Below the pieces are notes generated by a model that searched no databases, was not told where the DNA came from, and saw only the letters and a list, made by a program, of their open reading frames with translations. A program made the translations under genes and the position numbers. DNA of 64,000 nucleotides from Flavobacterium sp. (GTDB taxonomy: Bacteria; Bacteroidota; Bacteroidia; Flavobacteriales; Flavobacteriaceae): positions 310,001 to 374,000 of the forward strand of contig NZ_JAHEBT010000053.1 of NCBI RefSeq assembly GCF_024642105.1. Direction: 5' to 3'. Positions 19,201 through 29,017 of the stretch are shown here, one piece after another. The first letter of the stretch is position 1, and each line of letters begins with the position of its first letter.

Positions 19201-20085
19201 TATCAACTTAGAAGCTGCAATATCACCAGCCATTAAATCAAACTGATATAGATGTTTTCCAGAAGAACCATAAAGAATTTTGCTATTTGGTGAAAATTCA
19301 ACAAAATCAATTAAGACATTATTTTCTAATATGCTTTTTGGATTAGAAACCTTACCTGTAATTGGATCAAAATCAAAAAGCTCTAAGTTACTACCACTAC
19401 GAGGATTACAAACAGCTAATTTCTTCCCATCAGGAGATATTTTCATTTCAGTGCCCGTACCAGTTGAATTCAACCAATCATTAACAATTGTACCCACACT
19501 ACTTAAAACAGGCACTAAATTAATTCCTGTAGATGTAATTAAATACGAATAAAAAGTATTTGTTTTCCATTTATCTGTGATAATCCAAAAATCTCTACCA
19601 TTTGCATGCTTAATGGTTACCATTTTCTGATTACTAGGGGTATATAAAAGTATGTTTTTATCCTCAGTAACAGCACCTTTACCTCCATCTAAATCCATAT
19701 TTACTATAGAATATCTGAATTGATTTCCACTTGAATTAAGATTAAGAGTAAAAACATAATATAAATTTGAAACTCCTGGTTTAGGTACAATATTAACAGA
19801 TTGAGCGCAATAAAGATTACCCATCAAACCATTTCCATTAAGCATTATATTACCTTCTTTATTCCATATCATCTCTCCATTAGAATAAAACAACAAATTA
19901 CCATTCTTGTCTGAAATAGTAGCACATCCAAATTGAGAACCAATCTCGGAAGGAAAAGATTCAACACTTCCATCTGGGTGAAACTTAAGACCAGCAAAAT
20001 TTCCAAAACACCAATTACTCGCTTCTTTCTGTGAAAAAACAAAAGAACTACTTACTAAAAAAAATAAGGACAACAGGTATTTCAT
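16264..20085 (-). CDS. Large T9SS type B sorted surface protein with PKD domain
   Basis: This is a 1273-residue secreted protein. It has a signal peptide (MKYLLSLFFLVSSSFVFSQ), an N-terminal beta-propeller-like region (to about residue 370), and a PKD domain near residue 390-440 (NWDFGDGASSTSLNPTHTYTNAGTY). Six or more repeats of about 95 residues follow, each with a CDD..DG motif and a PNP..Y segment. The C-terminus (about 1190-1273) is of the CHU_C/gliding-motility type (FFTPNGDGHNDYWNIKG ... DDYWYSIQLEDGR). Type IX secretion exports such proteins to the cell surface, where they act as adhesins or gliding-associated factors. It is monocistronic on the minus strand. Confidence 0.9.
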   Translation of the reverse strand: MKYLLSLFFLVSSSFVFSQKEASNWCFGNFAGLKFHPDGSVESFPSEIGSQFGCATISDKNGNLLFYSNGEMIWNKEGNIMLNGNGLMGNLYCAQSVNIVPKPGVSNLYYVFTLNLNSSGNQFRYSIVNMDLDGGKGAVTEDKNILLYTPSNQKMVTIKHANGRDFWIITDKWKTNTFYSYLITSTGINLVPVLSSVGTIVNDWLNSTGTGTEMKISPDGKKLAVCNPRSGSNLELFDFDPITGKVSNPKSILENNVLIDFVEFSPNSKILYGSSGKHLYQFDLMAGDIAASKLIVSEMDVFAQGLQLGINNKIYQTAFGGTPVLSVINKPNVLGKGCDYRIEEVPLKYGYQFYGLPSFCASYFNQIIIENNLCLGTPTTFELNTTATVNTANWDFGDGASSTSLNPTHTYTNAGTYTITVTITTPEGTSTETKEIVISTVPTATTPQNISYCDTNNDGVATFDLTTQNAAILNGQDTSQFSVTYYANAADYAAKKPITNPVAYSNPVPYQTETLIAEVANLANALCKASCSFTLAVFDSPKPKANTAIAPLQKCDDTSFGTDSDRKVVFDLTQRATSILNGQSASQFVLSYYKDAALTQSIPNPAAYVNTDPFEIIYVKMANKDNLNCVESTSIAIEVLGLPVIISPVDLKQCDDDTDGFSRFNLKEAEGKISLNSGALFSYFKTPTDAQNNTNPIANPTAYTNSVASIDKVYVRVATTLGCFRIAELNLIVSTTQIPISVTKTFTQCDDSTSGSNTDGISQFDFSSVSTSIQSLFPIGQQLEIRYFKTLNDALAEQNAIPNPSNYSNTDSPFSQDIYVRVDSKLDNACLGLGKHVHLVVERIPIATPQKIVHCDDNQDGKFSFDTSGIQTNLLHGMTNVSVAYFDQNNVALSSPLPNPFLTASQTLRVVLTNTTTQACSIETTIEFVVDDLPEAFPIAANAIRVCDDELDPIQQDGTFAFTTTGFQEIILGGQTGMQVRYFDQNNVALPSPLPNPFVTHSQTVTAEVINPMNTNCTASVAIPFVVHPVPKIALVGDELVCSNLPTFTKVIDAGILDGSAASNYSYHWTFNAQPVLGATSDNLTVNTAGIYTVTTTNSTSCSRTRTITVVASDIAKITNVAIIDLAEENSITVSVTGSGDYVYSLDELSGPYQTESVFNTVKSGIHTVYVKDLNGCGISSKEVAVLGIPSFFTPNGDGHNDYWNIKGVNVNFNYKTIVYIYDRYGKLLKQLDPTSEGWDGTYTSQLLPADDYWYSIQLEDGRSFKGHFALRR

Positions 20086-20213
20086 GTACTAACGAGTGCT
20101 TGAATTTTTTGGATTATAATTTTGTAATCATTTTCGTAAATCTAAAATAATATAAAAAAGAGACACCAGCATACATATTGCTCTAATTTTTCTCCTCCTC
20201 TTACATAGAGTAC

Positions 20214-20247
20214 AAAAAACTACAACTTTTTAGGGTTGTAGTTTTTT
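20214..20247. terminator. Bidirectional terminator
   Basis: A perfect 13-bp stem (20214-20226 and 20235-20247) has A and T runs on its outer ends. It lies below the lipoprotein gene at 20307 and ends the RHS operon. Confidence 0.85.
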
Positions 20248-20306
20248 GGTTTAATTACATTATAGTCAATCGCATAGCGCGCTATCCTGGAAGCATCATA
20301 ACTGGG

Positions 20307-20828
20307 TTAATCGCACCTGAAATACGCAGAAAACGATAAATCTTCTTTAAAAGATGCTCTATAAAAATCGTTTGGTATAATTTCAATGATGCCATCCAAA
20401 TGTAGCTCTCCCTTTAAGCCTTTTAGGCTATCTTTAAATGGGTTTTTGTTGAGAATTAAATTAAAATTTTTAATTAAATACTTTTCTTTATTACCGCCAT
20501 CCGTATCTCCAAAATAGTCATAAGAAATGTTTGTAATTTTAAGTTTTTCATTAACATATAAAACTATGTTTTCTCCTCCATATCCAAAATTAGAAGAGAA
20601 TCTCATTTCTAATAAATTAGCTTTGATAAATTTCACTTTTAAAACGGAACCTTTAGGTACCGACATTCGATCCAGATTACACTTAAAGATATTGGAATTA
20701 TTAATTTTATTATCAAATTTGTATGAATTAATAATATTTAATGAGCAATGTGGGGAGGGAGATTGTTTTTTATCTATACATGACATACAACAAATAACAA
20801 AAAAAATGTGAATTATTATTTTTTTCAT
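20307..20828 (-). CDS. Lipoprotein, candidate immunity protein of the RHS toxin
   Basis: 173 residues with a lipoprotein signal (FFVICCMSCID). The body is a small all-beta-looking protein with no family I recognise. It starts one base after the RHS stop codon, the usual place for an immunity gene. A periplasmic, membrane-anchored location fits protection against an exported toxin. Immunity is inferred from position only. Confidence 0.6.
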   Translation of the reverse strand: MKKIIIHIFFVICCMSCIDKKQSPSPHCSLNIINSYKFDNKINNSNIFKCNLDRMSVPKGSVLKVKFIKANLLEMRFSSNFGYGGENIVLYVNEKLKITNISYDYFGDTDGGNKEKYLIKNFNLILNKNPFKDSLKGLKGELHLDGIIEIIPNDFYRASFKEDLSFSAYFRCD

Positions 20829-20829
20829 A

Positions 20830-23800
20830 CTAAGGAAGATTTTGAATTATTTTAAATCCATATCGAGAATAATGGAATCCTGGATAACCTGATGATAACT
20901 TAGGGTCATAATTAACTCCTATGTTCCATGCTTTAGATTGGTCAAGAGTCCATTGATTTATTATCTTATGTTCTGCAACTTTTGAAAATGGATTACCAAT
21001 TGTATAAAAATAAGCGTGCATATATTCATGATGCATAGTTACATAAAGCTGAGCTCGTGTAAAAAATGCAGCTTTTGATAAATATACATTAGTAGTTTTA
21101 TTAAACCATCCTCCTGTTCTTGTAGTCAAACCATATGCCTCTTCTCCTTTTGGAGTAATTATAAAACCGTTTTTCATACTATAATCTTTAGGAATCGTAC
21201 CGTCAGCATATAAGTTATCAACATTAGAAGACAATCTGTTCAATTCACTATGAGAGTTAGAAAATCTACGAGCAGAATTATTTGAATATTCAACCGATTC
21301 ACTACCATCATCTAACAAAGGAAAATCGTTAGCTTTCATTACATTAGTTCCGTTACCACTCCAAAAATCTAAACCTTGACTTTTAGCATTAATACCTCCA
21401 CTAATACCTCCCATAACACCCCCTGTAACAATACCCATTGGTACAGCGTTTAGTCCTGCAGATAATCCCTCTCCGAGATTACCTCCATTTAGCCAAGTTC
21501 CTACTGCTCCTGCTGTAAAAGCTCCCGCAGCACCTGCAGCAGCCCCAGAGACAAACCCCGCTTGAAAACCTACGGCTGTAGCCATAGAACTACCAAAAAA
21601 TGTCCCTCCTGCAACAAGATTGCCTACCCCAGCACCAACAAGCCCTGTTAACCCTCCTACAAGCATACCTTTTAAAAACGCGGCTCCACCATTACCATCG
21701 GCTTGATAAGCAGATGTCATACCTCCAATGATAGCTCCAATTATTATTGGCATCCAAAAGAAATTACCAGAAATATCTGTATGTTTCAATGGATTATTTA
21801 CACAATAGGCATATCGGTTATAATTTTGCGTATTAAACGGCTCTTGTATGTAATTATCCGGTTGCAAAAAGCGGTGCAATTTTGGGTCATACAAACGGGC
21901 GTTCATGTTTATTAACCCTACACTAGTTAAATGCTCGTGACCGGTGTAACCTCTGTCAAAAGCCCCCCAACTACCAAAAGCAGCCCCAGTGGCATTATAA
22001 TAATTGATCAAAGAACCCCAAGCATCAAAAAGGCGTTTTTCTACAATAGTACCAGCTTGATTGGTAATTGCCAAAATACTGCCTTGGTAATCTCGATGTA
22101 AATATAAATAATTTTGAGTTACACCATCACTTTTAACTAAAAGCGGCGCACTGTAGCCATCACCACCTATATAAGTTACAAACTCTGTTGCGTTGTTTTG
22201 TGTATCGAGTTTGATTTCCATACTACCATCAGCACTGTAGTACTTGCGATAACGTCTAGTTTCTTTGGTACCTAACCCTCCATAAAACATGGCGGCACGT
22301 ACGTTTCCATCATTATACGTAAAACTGACTTTGTCTGTTCCTACTTCATCTATTTCTACGGGGCTTTTAAAGGCATTATAACTAACAATTTGCGTTGGTC
22401 TATTAAGGTAATAGTTTGTGCCCTCAGGACTAGACTGTATCGAGGTGTTTTTGTATGGTGTATTAGAGCTATAAATATAACTTCCTAAATTATTGGTCGT
22501 AATACGACCTCGATCATCATAGGTCTGATAAACAGTCGTTCCATTTCCATCTTTCCAGTTGAGTAAACGGTCTTGCTGGTCGTAAGTAAAATTTTCGCTC
22601 CAATTATTGAATAAATTATTATTCCTACTAGTCAAATTACCTCGTTGCGCATCAAAAACAGTATTCAGCATCATTGTATTCACACTACCCAAGTTGTGTT
22701 GGGTTTGACTAATTAAACCATAGGTGTCGAAGGTATTGCTTATCGTAATCCCATTACCTAAGGTAGCATTGACTAATTGCCCACGAGCGTTTACAGTATT
22801 GGTTTGCCATAAAACAGCTAGTGTGGTATTGTCCAATATCTGCCAAGGAAATCCATTGGCATATACATGCTTAATAGTCTTACTACTGGACTTGTTATTA
22901 GAAAGTACTTGGGCAGTACTCGATTCGGTATTAATTCGACCAAAGGCATCATAAGTCAGTTGTTTGGTAAAGCTAACATAAGGGGTTTGTTCGAAAGTTT
23001 GGTTCAAGCGGTTGTAACTATCGTATTGATAAGACGTATTTATTTGAGCTCCGCTATTCAAATTATCTGTAAAAACAGTCGACTGCAACAACTTTGTAAC
23101 TGTATCGTAAACATAACTAGTAGTAGAGTTAGTGTTGTTGTTATTATTTTTGCCAGTAATCGATTTACTAGTTAGTTTGCCTACACTATTTAAAGTATAG
23201 GTGGTTATACCATTAGGGGTTTCTTCTTTTGTAATTTCACCAAATGAATTATAAAAATAATCATAAGTTCCTGCTGAGGAATCAGTTAGTTTGGTCTTTC
23301 TACCCCAACCATCTTGTTCAATTTCGGTGGTAACTCCACCATAATTAGACGCTTTCAAATTTCCATTATCAAAATAGGTGTACGTAATGGTTCCCCCTGG
23401 ACTATCAGTCATACTCACCACCTTACCTATAGCATTTTTAACCGTAGTTTTAGTTTTTACCCCATCATCAACCGTCGTACTCAAACCTGAATAACTCATC
23501 GTAACCGTTTTTCCAGTAAATGAAGTAGTCTTAACAACCCTACCATAAACATCATATTCGGTAGTGTTCCATTGTGTAGCATTACCATAATACGGTTCGC
23601 TTACTTTGTAATTACGGTCATAGATGTCATATCCATAATCAACGCTCGACAATACACCTCCAATGTCTTTGGTACTGCTTTTGTATTTGCGTCCTAAATC
23701 GTCAAAATAGTCTACTGTTTGGCTACTATCATCGCCATCGGCAGTAATTGAGGTGTTGTTCCCACTACGTGTATAGCCAATAGTTTTGCTTTTTCCTAAA

Positions 23801-26800
23801 TAATCCGTTGTCTTAATCTTTCTAAACCATACATCATAAAAATACGAAGTGGTCAACCCATACGGGTTCGTTTCGGATGTAAGCAATCCATTACTGGTAT
23901 TGTAATTAAAAGTGGTTGAGAGGCCTTCAATATCAGTGCTCTGAGTTAAAAATCGTCCTGAGCTGTCGTACTGGTAATTTGTTTCTCTGGCAACTAATCC
24001 AGGTACTGAAATGGATTTTTTGGTAATATTACCAAAACCATCATAACTATTTGTTTCTGTGATTATATCGGTAGAAGCACTCACCGACTTTTGTACTTGG
24101 GTGAGTAAATGGTTCGTATAGGAATACGATTCAGTGCTCGTAGAACTATTTACTGAGTTACTTAAAGTTTGTGTTTGCGTTTTGGCTGTAGGCCTACCCA
24201 CTACATAGTAAGGATAGGTAGTAGGAACCTCATAAGTTAGGTTGGTCGTCGATGTCTGTACCAAATTACTCCCCTCTTTTGTAACACTTACAGATTGAGT
24301 TGGATTATTATAACTATCATACGTGATACTCGTTTCTGTATTGGTAGGATCTAAACCATTATACTGTTTAGTATTGGTGTTTTGCAACTTAAATACTTTA
24401 TTCGCCTGCAAAGCATCGGCAGCAGTATTGTAAGATAAAATAGATTTAGAAATATAATCTGTTGGTGCAAAACTACTGTAAGGAGAAGCATAATAGAGTA
24501 CCGTATAATTCTCTGTATTAGCTCCTCGAAGCGCAGTATCAAATTTTGAAACCGTCGAAATAATCTGATTAGAAGAAGAATCATCGTACCAATTGGTTCG
24601 CATCGAGGACTTGAAACCTAAAAAGCCCAAACCTTCAACATTAGAAACAGCTCCATAATACGCAAACAATTGCTTTTTATAAACAGTAGCGCTTTGTTTT
24701 TCAAGTTGGGATACAACTTGAAATCCAGGAGCCGCTTGAATATCTAGATTAGGATAGTTTTCAACTGGTGTAGTTGGAGCGTAGGTAGGTTTACAATTGT
24801 AAGAACACGGTTCTATTACTAAACCATTATATGTAATAGTCTCTACTACCTTATTCCCATTGGTAACCGTTCTTAGTAGCTTTTCTTTACTAAAATCTTT
24901 TTTAGAAGCAAAATTGTAAATAGAACTACCGCTAATAAAATTAATTTCTATTAAAGGATTATTTCTATCAAAATCTAAAAATATTGGAATCGCATTTGAT
25001 TGTACTGCATCCATATTAGACGTTTGAACTGAGGATTCTAATTCAAAATTGTCTCCATTATTCTTGTAATTCTTTACAGAGATGTATTTATAGTCATATC
25101 CAGGCAATATTAAATTGGTACTACCCGCTACAACTAAATCTGTTTTACCATCATGATTGATGTCATTAGGGATAATTGGTTTGTAATCACTCGAAGAAGG
25201 AGTCGTGTAGTAAACTGGATAGGTTTGAAAAGTTTTAACATAACTAGTACCTGTAGAAATATATTTGGCATAATAATTCCCCACTCCTATTGGGAGTATA
25301 AAATCAGTTTTACCATCCCCATTATAATCCCCCATTAAAACAGGTCTGTCATTAAGAATGTCTGTATCTGAAGAAGCATACAATTGTTCAAATTGATTGG
25401 AATCATTGAGAGAATACACTTTAAAAGACTGATAATTGAATACATACAAATCCGACTTTCCATCTCCATTAAAATCAGAAACCATATAATTATTAAGAGT
25501 AGAAGGAGTAATTACACCCGTATTAATAAGCGAACTATCAGCAATACGTTTATCTAAATTAACTAAATAAGTCTGCCCTCCATCGCGATACCCTATGCGG
25601 TCACATGCTGCAGTGTAAACAAGTTGCCCCTCAATAGCGACAACATCGGTTAAACCATCTCCATTGAAATCTCCGTTTACAAATTTTTTAGGAATCTCAT
25701 AGGTTTGATATACGTAATTACTATAATTATAATTACCACAAATCCTAAAATAAGACCAAGAAAAATTAGGGAACAAATAACTTTTTTCATACTGCAGAAG
25801 TATTGGGTTTAATCCTCCTTCTGCGCTATAATTTGAAAAAGTAAAAGTATTAGTCCCATTTTTCTTAATGGTAGACCACCCTTGTTTTGACATCATTTTA
25901 TAGCCTAAAGAGGCATTTCCAGTTAAAAAAGAAGACGTATAAATCTCTTCGAAAACACCTGTACTTAAATCAAAACTAGTATTTGTTATTTGAGTTTTTA
26001 AATCATAAAAAAGAGAAAATTTTGATTTTGCTAAACTCCCTGTGATAGGATACAATATAAAATCCATTTTTCCATCACCATTAAAATCTCCTGAAATAGT
26101 GGCAGAATTTGAAGACGAAATATTAGTATAATTAGTTGTAGCACTGATGGGATCCATTTGAATACTTGCAGTTATCGTGTCATATCCAAAAACCATAGGC
26201 TCATAACTTTTAGTCAAATCACCACTTCTTTCAGTAAAACTTACAAGACGTTCATAGCCCAAAGACGTTAAATCATGACCCAATAAATAATTCCTATAAC
26301 CTACTCCATTACCCGTAACTTTTATTTCACTTAGCAATTTTGTAATAGAAACGCTCTGACCACCAATATTGGCTTGCTCTGGTCGCTGTCTGTTTTTATA
26401 AACAAAAAGTATTTGATTAATAGGTGTGTTTGCTCCCAAACTTCCATAATTGATACTAGCTATTCTTAAACTATTATTTTCTAAAATATAAGAATAACTA
26501 ATACGCACTCCTTGAGGGTTTTCCCAATAAGTAATAGACCAGTCAGATATTGAACGAGAATCATATGAATTACCATAATACGCTTTAGACCCATCTGGAT
26601 ATTCTACAACAAAATAAGCCGGTCCGTAATTGGAACCATAGGGATGGGTTCCATAAGAAGTAATTTTAACATTAGAGAAACTTTCGGTTTCATAAACGGT
26701 TCCGTTAGCACCATAAACTCCTCCGCTACCATTTTTAACGACCAATCGCTGTCCATCAAATGCAAAACGATCTAAACTATCAAAATCAACAGCATCAATA

Positions 26801-27240
26801 GTTCCATCATGAAATTTAGTCGCCGAGATTCTTGTAATAGAAGATATACCCGACACATTCCAGCCATATCCAGCTAAACCGTTACCTCCCTGACTATTGT
26901 AATTCAAACTAATTTGAGGTACAACGCCATTAATTCCTGGTGGTACTGCTAATGGTATAGAATAAGTCGCGCCTCCAGTTAAAGAAACAGCCAATTGACC
27001 CTCAGTAGTTCCAACTTCAATTGAACTACTAGGTGGTGGACTTACTGGACCAGGAGGTGTAACTGGATCAGGGGGTAAATCTGGGTCAGGGGGTAAAATA
27101 GGGTATGGATCTGGGTCAATTTCAACTGGTACCCTAGCAGTAATAATTTTATTCCCTGCACTATTTTGAGTGGTTCTTTTTGTTTGAGCAAAAATTGAAA
27201 AACTAAAAAATAGAATCAATAGAGTAAAAAACTGTTTCAT
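20830..27240 (-). CDS. RHS/SpvB-type polymorphic toxin with HExxH C-terminal domain
   Basis: 2136 residues. A signal peptide (MKQFFTLLILFFSFSIFAQ) leads into a Pro-rich linker and an SpvB/TcdB-like N-terminus (GATYSIPLAVPPGINGVVPQ). FG-GAP/VCBS repeats follow (SGDFNGDGKMDFILYP, GDFNGDGLTDVV, SDFNGDGKSDLYV, GDYNGDGKTDFILP). Next come many YD/RHS repeats (YDSYNNPTQS, YDVYGRVVKT, YDQQDRLLNW) and the RHS core end (NYNRYAYCVNNPLKHTDISG). A Gly/Ala-rich hydrophobic segment comes next, then a variable C-terminal domain with HEYMH at residues 2071-2075, a zinc-metallopeptidase-like motif. The RHS cage plus variable tip is typical of contact or secreted toxins. The 150-aa T9SS-tagged gene just upstream and the lipoprotein downstream form one tight operon with it. 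Confidence 0.88.
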   Translation of the reverse strand: MKQFFTLLILFFSFSIFAQTKRTTQNSAGNKIITARVPVEIDPDPYPILPPDPDLPPDPVTPPGPVSPPPSSSIEVGTTEGQLAVSLTGGATYSIPLAVPPGINGVVPQISLNYNSQGGNGLAGYGWNVSGISSITRISATKFHDGTIDAVDFDSLDRFAFDGQRLVVKNGSGGVYGANGTVYETESFSNVKITSYGTHPYGSNYGPAYFVVEYPDGSKAYYGNSYDSRSISDWSITYWENPQGVRISYSYILENNSLRIASINYGSLGANTPINQILFVYKNRQRPEQANIGGQSVSITKLLSEIKVTGNGVGYRNYLLGHDLTSLGYERLVSFTERSGDLTKSYEPMVFGYDTITASIQMDPISATTNYTNISSSNSATISGDFNGDGKMDFILYPITGSLAKSKFSLFYDLKTQITNTSFDLSTGVFEEIYTSSFLTGNASLGYKMMSKQGWSTIKKNGTNTFTFSNYSAEGGLNPILLQYEKSYLFPNFSWSYFRICGNYNYSNYVYQTYEIPKKFVNGDFNGDGLTDVVAIEGQLVYTAACDRIGYRDGGQTYLVNLDKRIADSSLINTGVITPSTLNNYMVSDFNGDGKSDLYVFNYQSFKVYSLNDSNQFEQLYASSDTDILNDRPVLMGDYNGDGKTDFILPIGVGNYYAKYISTGTSYVKTFQTYPVYYTTPSSSDYKPIIPNDINHDGKTDLVVAGSTNLILPGYDYKYISVKNYKNNGDNFELESSVQTSNMDAVQSNAIPIFLDFDRNNPLIEINFISGSSIYNFASKKDFSKEKLLRTVTNGNKVVETITYNGLVIEPCSYNCKPTYAPTTPVENYPNLDIQAAPGFQVVSQLEKQSATVYKKQLFAYYGAVSNVEGLGFLGFKSSMRTNWYDDSSSNQIISTVSKFDTALRGANTENYTVLYYASPYSSFAPTDYISKSILSYNTAADALQANKVFKLQNTNTKQYNGLDPTNTETSITYDSYNNPTQSVSVTKEGSNLVQTSTTNLTYEVPTTYPYYVVGRPTAKTQTQTLSNSVNSSTSTESYSYTNHLLTQVQKSVSASTDIITETNSYDGFGNITKKSISVPGLVARETNYQYDSSGRFLTQSTDIEGLSTTFNYNTSNGLLTSETNPYGLTTSYFYDVWFRKIKTTDYLGKSKTIGYTRSGNNTSITADGDDSSQTVDYFDDLGRKYKSSTKDIGGVLSSVDYGYDIYDRNYKVSEPYYGNATQWNTTEYDVYGRVVKTTSFTGKTVTMSYSGLSTTVDDGVKTKTTVKNAIGKVVSMTDSPGGTITYTYFDNGNLKASNYGGVTTEIEQDGWGRKTKLTDSSAGTYDYFYNSFGEITKEETPNGITTYTLNSVGKLTSKSITGKNNNNNTNSTTSYVYDTVTKLLQSTVFTDNLNSGAQINTSYQYDSYNRLNQTFEQTPYVSFTKQLTYDAFGRINTESSTAQVLSNNKSSSKTIKHVYANGFPWQILDNTTLAVLWQTNTVNARGQLVNATLGNGITISNTFDTYGLISQTQHNLGSVNTMMLNTVFDAQRGNLTSRNNNLFNNWSENFTYDQQDRLLNWKDGNGTTVYQTYDDRGRITTNNLGSYIYSSNTPYKNTSIQSSPEGTNYYLNRPTQIVSYNAFKSPVEIDEVGTDKVSFTYNDGNVRAAMFYGGLGTKETRRYRKYYSADGSMEIKLDTQNNATEFVTYIGGDGYSAPLLVKSDGVTQNYLYLHRDYQGSILAITNQAGTIVEKRLFDAWGSLINYYNATGAAFGSWGAFDRGYTGHEHLTSVGLINMNARLYDPKLHRFLQPDNYIQEPFNTQNYNRYAYCVNNPLKHTDISGNFFWMPIIIGAIIGGMTSAYQADGNGGAAFLKGMLVGGLTGLVGAGVGNLVAGGTFFGSSMATAVGFQAGFVSGAAAGAAGAFTAGAVGTWLNGGNLGEGLSAGLNAVPMGIVTGGVMGGISGGINAKSQGLDFWSGNGTNVMKANDFPLLDDGSESVEYSNNSARRFSNSHSELNRLSSNVDNLYADGTIPKDYSMKNGFIITPKGEEAYGLTTRTGGWFNKTTNVYLSKAAFFTRAQLYVTMHHEYMHAYFYTIGNPFSKVAEHKIINQWTLDQSKAWNIGVNYDPKLSSGYPGFHYSRYGFKIIQNLP

Positions 27241-27243
27241 ATA

Positions 27244-27696
27244 TTATTCTTTTATAATTTTTACTGATTTCTGTTCTCCATCTTTATAATAAAGTAGTAC
27301 CAAATAAACTCCTGATGGATAGAGTAAAAAAGGAATAGATTGTGCCCTACTCTCTTCAAGACCTGAAAAAGTATTCAACAACTGACCGTTAAGCGTAAAC
27401 AATTGTATTTTAGTTACTTGATTATCATTAATCAATTCCCATTTCAAATACAATTCCTCCTTAACAGGATTTGGATAATACGATAAAACATCATTCGGAA
27501 AAAAATTCAGATAATCTTCTTCCTTTACAACTGAAATATCTGCTATTTGTTTACCACCTGGTACGATATTGCAAAAACAAAAAGATCGCTGCGTTTGATT
27601 GCCAGCTGCATCATAGGTAAAATTAACTCGGTTTGCATACTGCCCTTGCATAAAAAGAGGTGCAAGAAGCAAGAAATAGAAGTAGTGGTTCTTCAT
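27244..27696 (-). CDS. Small T9SS type A sorted protein with a single YD motif
   Basis: 150 residues. A signal peptide (MKNHYFYFLLLAPLFMQG) is followed by one RHS-like motif (NFTYDAAGNQTQRSF), then a T9SS type A C-terminal sorting domain (LSYYPNPVKEELYLKW ... GVYLVLLYYKDG). It precedes the RHS gene by 3 bases. It may be a chaperone, anchor or partner of the RHS toxin, or a remnant module that carries the secretion signal the RHS protein lacks. The precise role is inferred from position. Confidence 0.75.
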   Translation of the reverse strand: MKNHYFYFLLLAPLFMQGQYANRVNFTYDAAGNQTQRSFCFCNIVPGGKQIADISVVKEEDYLNFFPNDVLSYYPNPVKEELYLKWELINDNQVTKIQLFTLNGQLLNTFSGLEESRAQSIPFLLYPSGVYLVLLYYKDGEQKSVKIIKE

Positions 27697-27995
27697 ACGT
27701 AATACTAATTTTGGTTATACTATTGTTGTGAGAAAGGAGATCACACTTGCCTAGACAATACTCCAGGCGATTCAATTTGGGGGTAGAATTCAAACCAAAT
27801 ACTCCTCACTAAAACATAGCCTTATTGAAGAATAAATTAAGTAGGGCAATTTTGAAAAAAAATTAAAATAGATTTTACGGTTTTTCAGGCTTTTTATTAC
27901 GGTTTTAAAATTCACAATCAAGTACAAAAAAACCTCGATACTGTATGTCTTCAAACTAAAGTGGACTTTTCCTAAGAGAGTATTTAGTTAATAAT

Positions 27996-28997
27996 TCAAA
28001 GATAAATGTTTTTATTATTTGTTGTTAATTTTATTTTTTGGTACTCATTTCTGCGATTAATAATTGCAATTTTCTTTAATTTTTCTCTTTCTTTTAATAT
28101 CATTTCTCCTCTTCCAAAATAAATATCTGCAGGTGTTAAATTGTTTAATGATTCATGATATCGTTCATTATTGTATCGTTCAACAAACTTTTTCAAAGCA
28201 GCTTCTAATTCTTCTGGAGCGAAGTAATTATCGAGTTTTACCACATTTTTCATGGTTCTATGGTATCTTTCAATCTTTCCTTGTGTTTGCGGATGATTGG
28301 GTCTACCATGCACTTGTTCCATTTGATAATTGTCTTTTAAATATGATTTTAGTTCACTTGCAATATAACACGAGCCATTATCAGATAGTAACTTTGGTTT
28401 TTGTTTGGTAATCAATTTTGCTTTTTGAATTGCGGTATCAACGGTTCTTTTTACATCATCGGCTTTCATATTAGAACAAAGTTCCCAGTGCACAATATAC
28501 ATGCTGTAATCATCCAAAACCGTACTCAGATAATACCATCCCCATCCTAAGATTTTAAAGTACGTAAAATCAGTTTGCCACATTTGATGAACAAAGGCTG
28601 TTTTATCTGTAAATTCATCACTTGCACTCAGAAAAATATGAGCTGGAGCTGTAATTAAGCCTCTTGACTTTAAAATTCTGTAAACACTTGATTCTGAAAT
28701 AAAGACTTGTTGTTCATCGGTTATTTTATAAGCCAATTCTCGTGAGGATAAATCAGGATAGTCTAACGCTAATTTTACAACTAGATTCTTTTGTTCTTGC
28801 GGAATACTGTTCCATTGCCTATTTGATACTCGTTTGTTTGGAAACAAACCTTCAATACCATTTTCGCTATAAGCATGATACCAATTGTAAAAGGTACTTT
28901 TATTGATTCCAATCTCTCGAAGTGTTCTATTTACGCCAATTTCAGAACGAGTTACCATATGAATGATTTCTTGTTTTTCGGATATTGTAAGTCGCAT
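27996..28997 (-). CDS. IS3-family transposase OrfB (DDE integrase core)
   Basis: 333 residues. A helix-turn-helix N-terminus (about 1-60) and an IS3-like HTH_21 region precede an rve integrase core with the acidic triad in QTDFTY, LSDNGSCY and KIERYHRT. It appears intact. It starts 20 bases after the OrfA stop, so a classical overlapping -1 frameshift fusion is not obvious and independent initiation is possible. Confidence 0.92.
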   Translation of the reverse strand: MRLTISEKQEIIHMVTRSEIGVNRTLREIGINKSTFYNWYHAYSENGIEGLFPNKRVSNRQWNSIPQEQKNLVVKLALDYPDLSSRELAYKITDEQQVFISESSVYRILKSRGLITAPAHIFLSASDEFTDKTAFVHQMWQTDFTYFKILGWGWYYLSTVLDDYSMYIVHWELCSNMKADDVKRTVDTAIQKAKLITKQKPKLLSDNGSCYIASELKSYLKDNYQMEQVHGRPNHPQTQGKIERYHRTMKNVVKLDNYFAPEELEAALKKFVERYNNERYHESLNNLTPADIYFGRGEMILKEREKLKKIAIINRRNEYQKIKLTTNNKNIYL

Positions 28998-29017
28998 GTA
29001 CTTCTTGAATTTATCAG

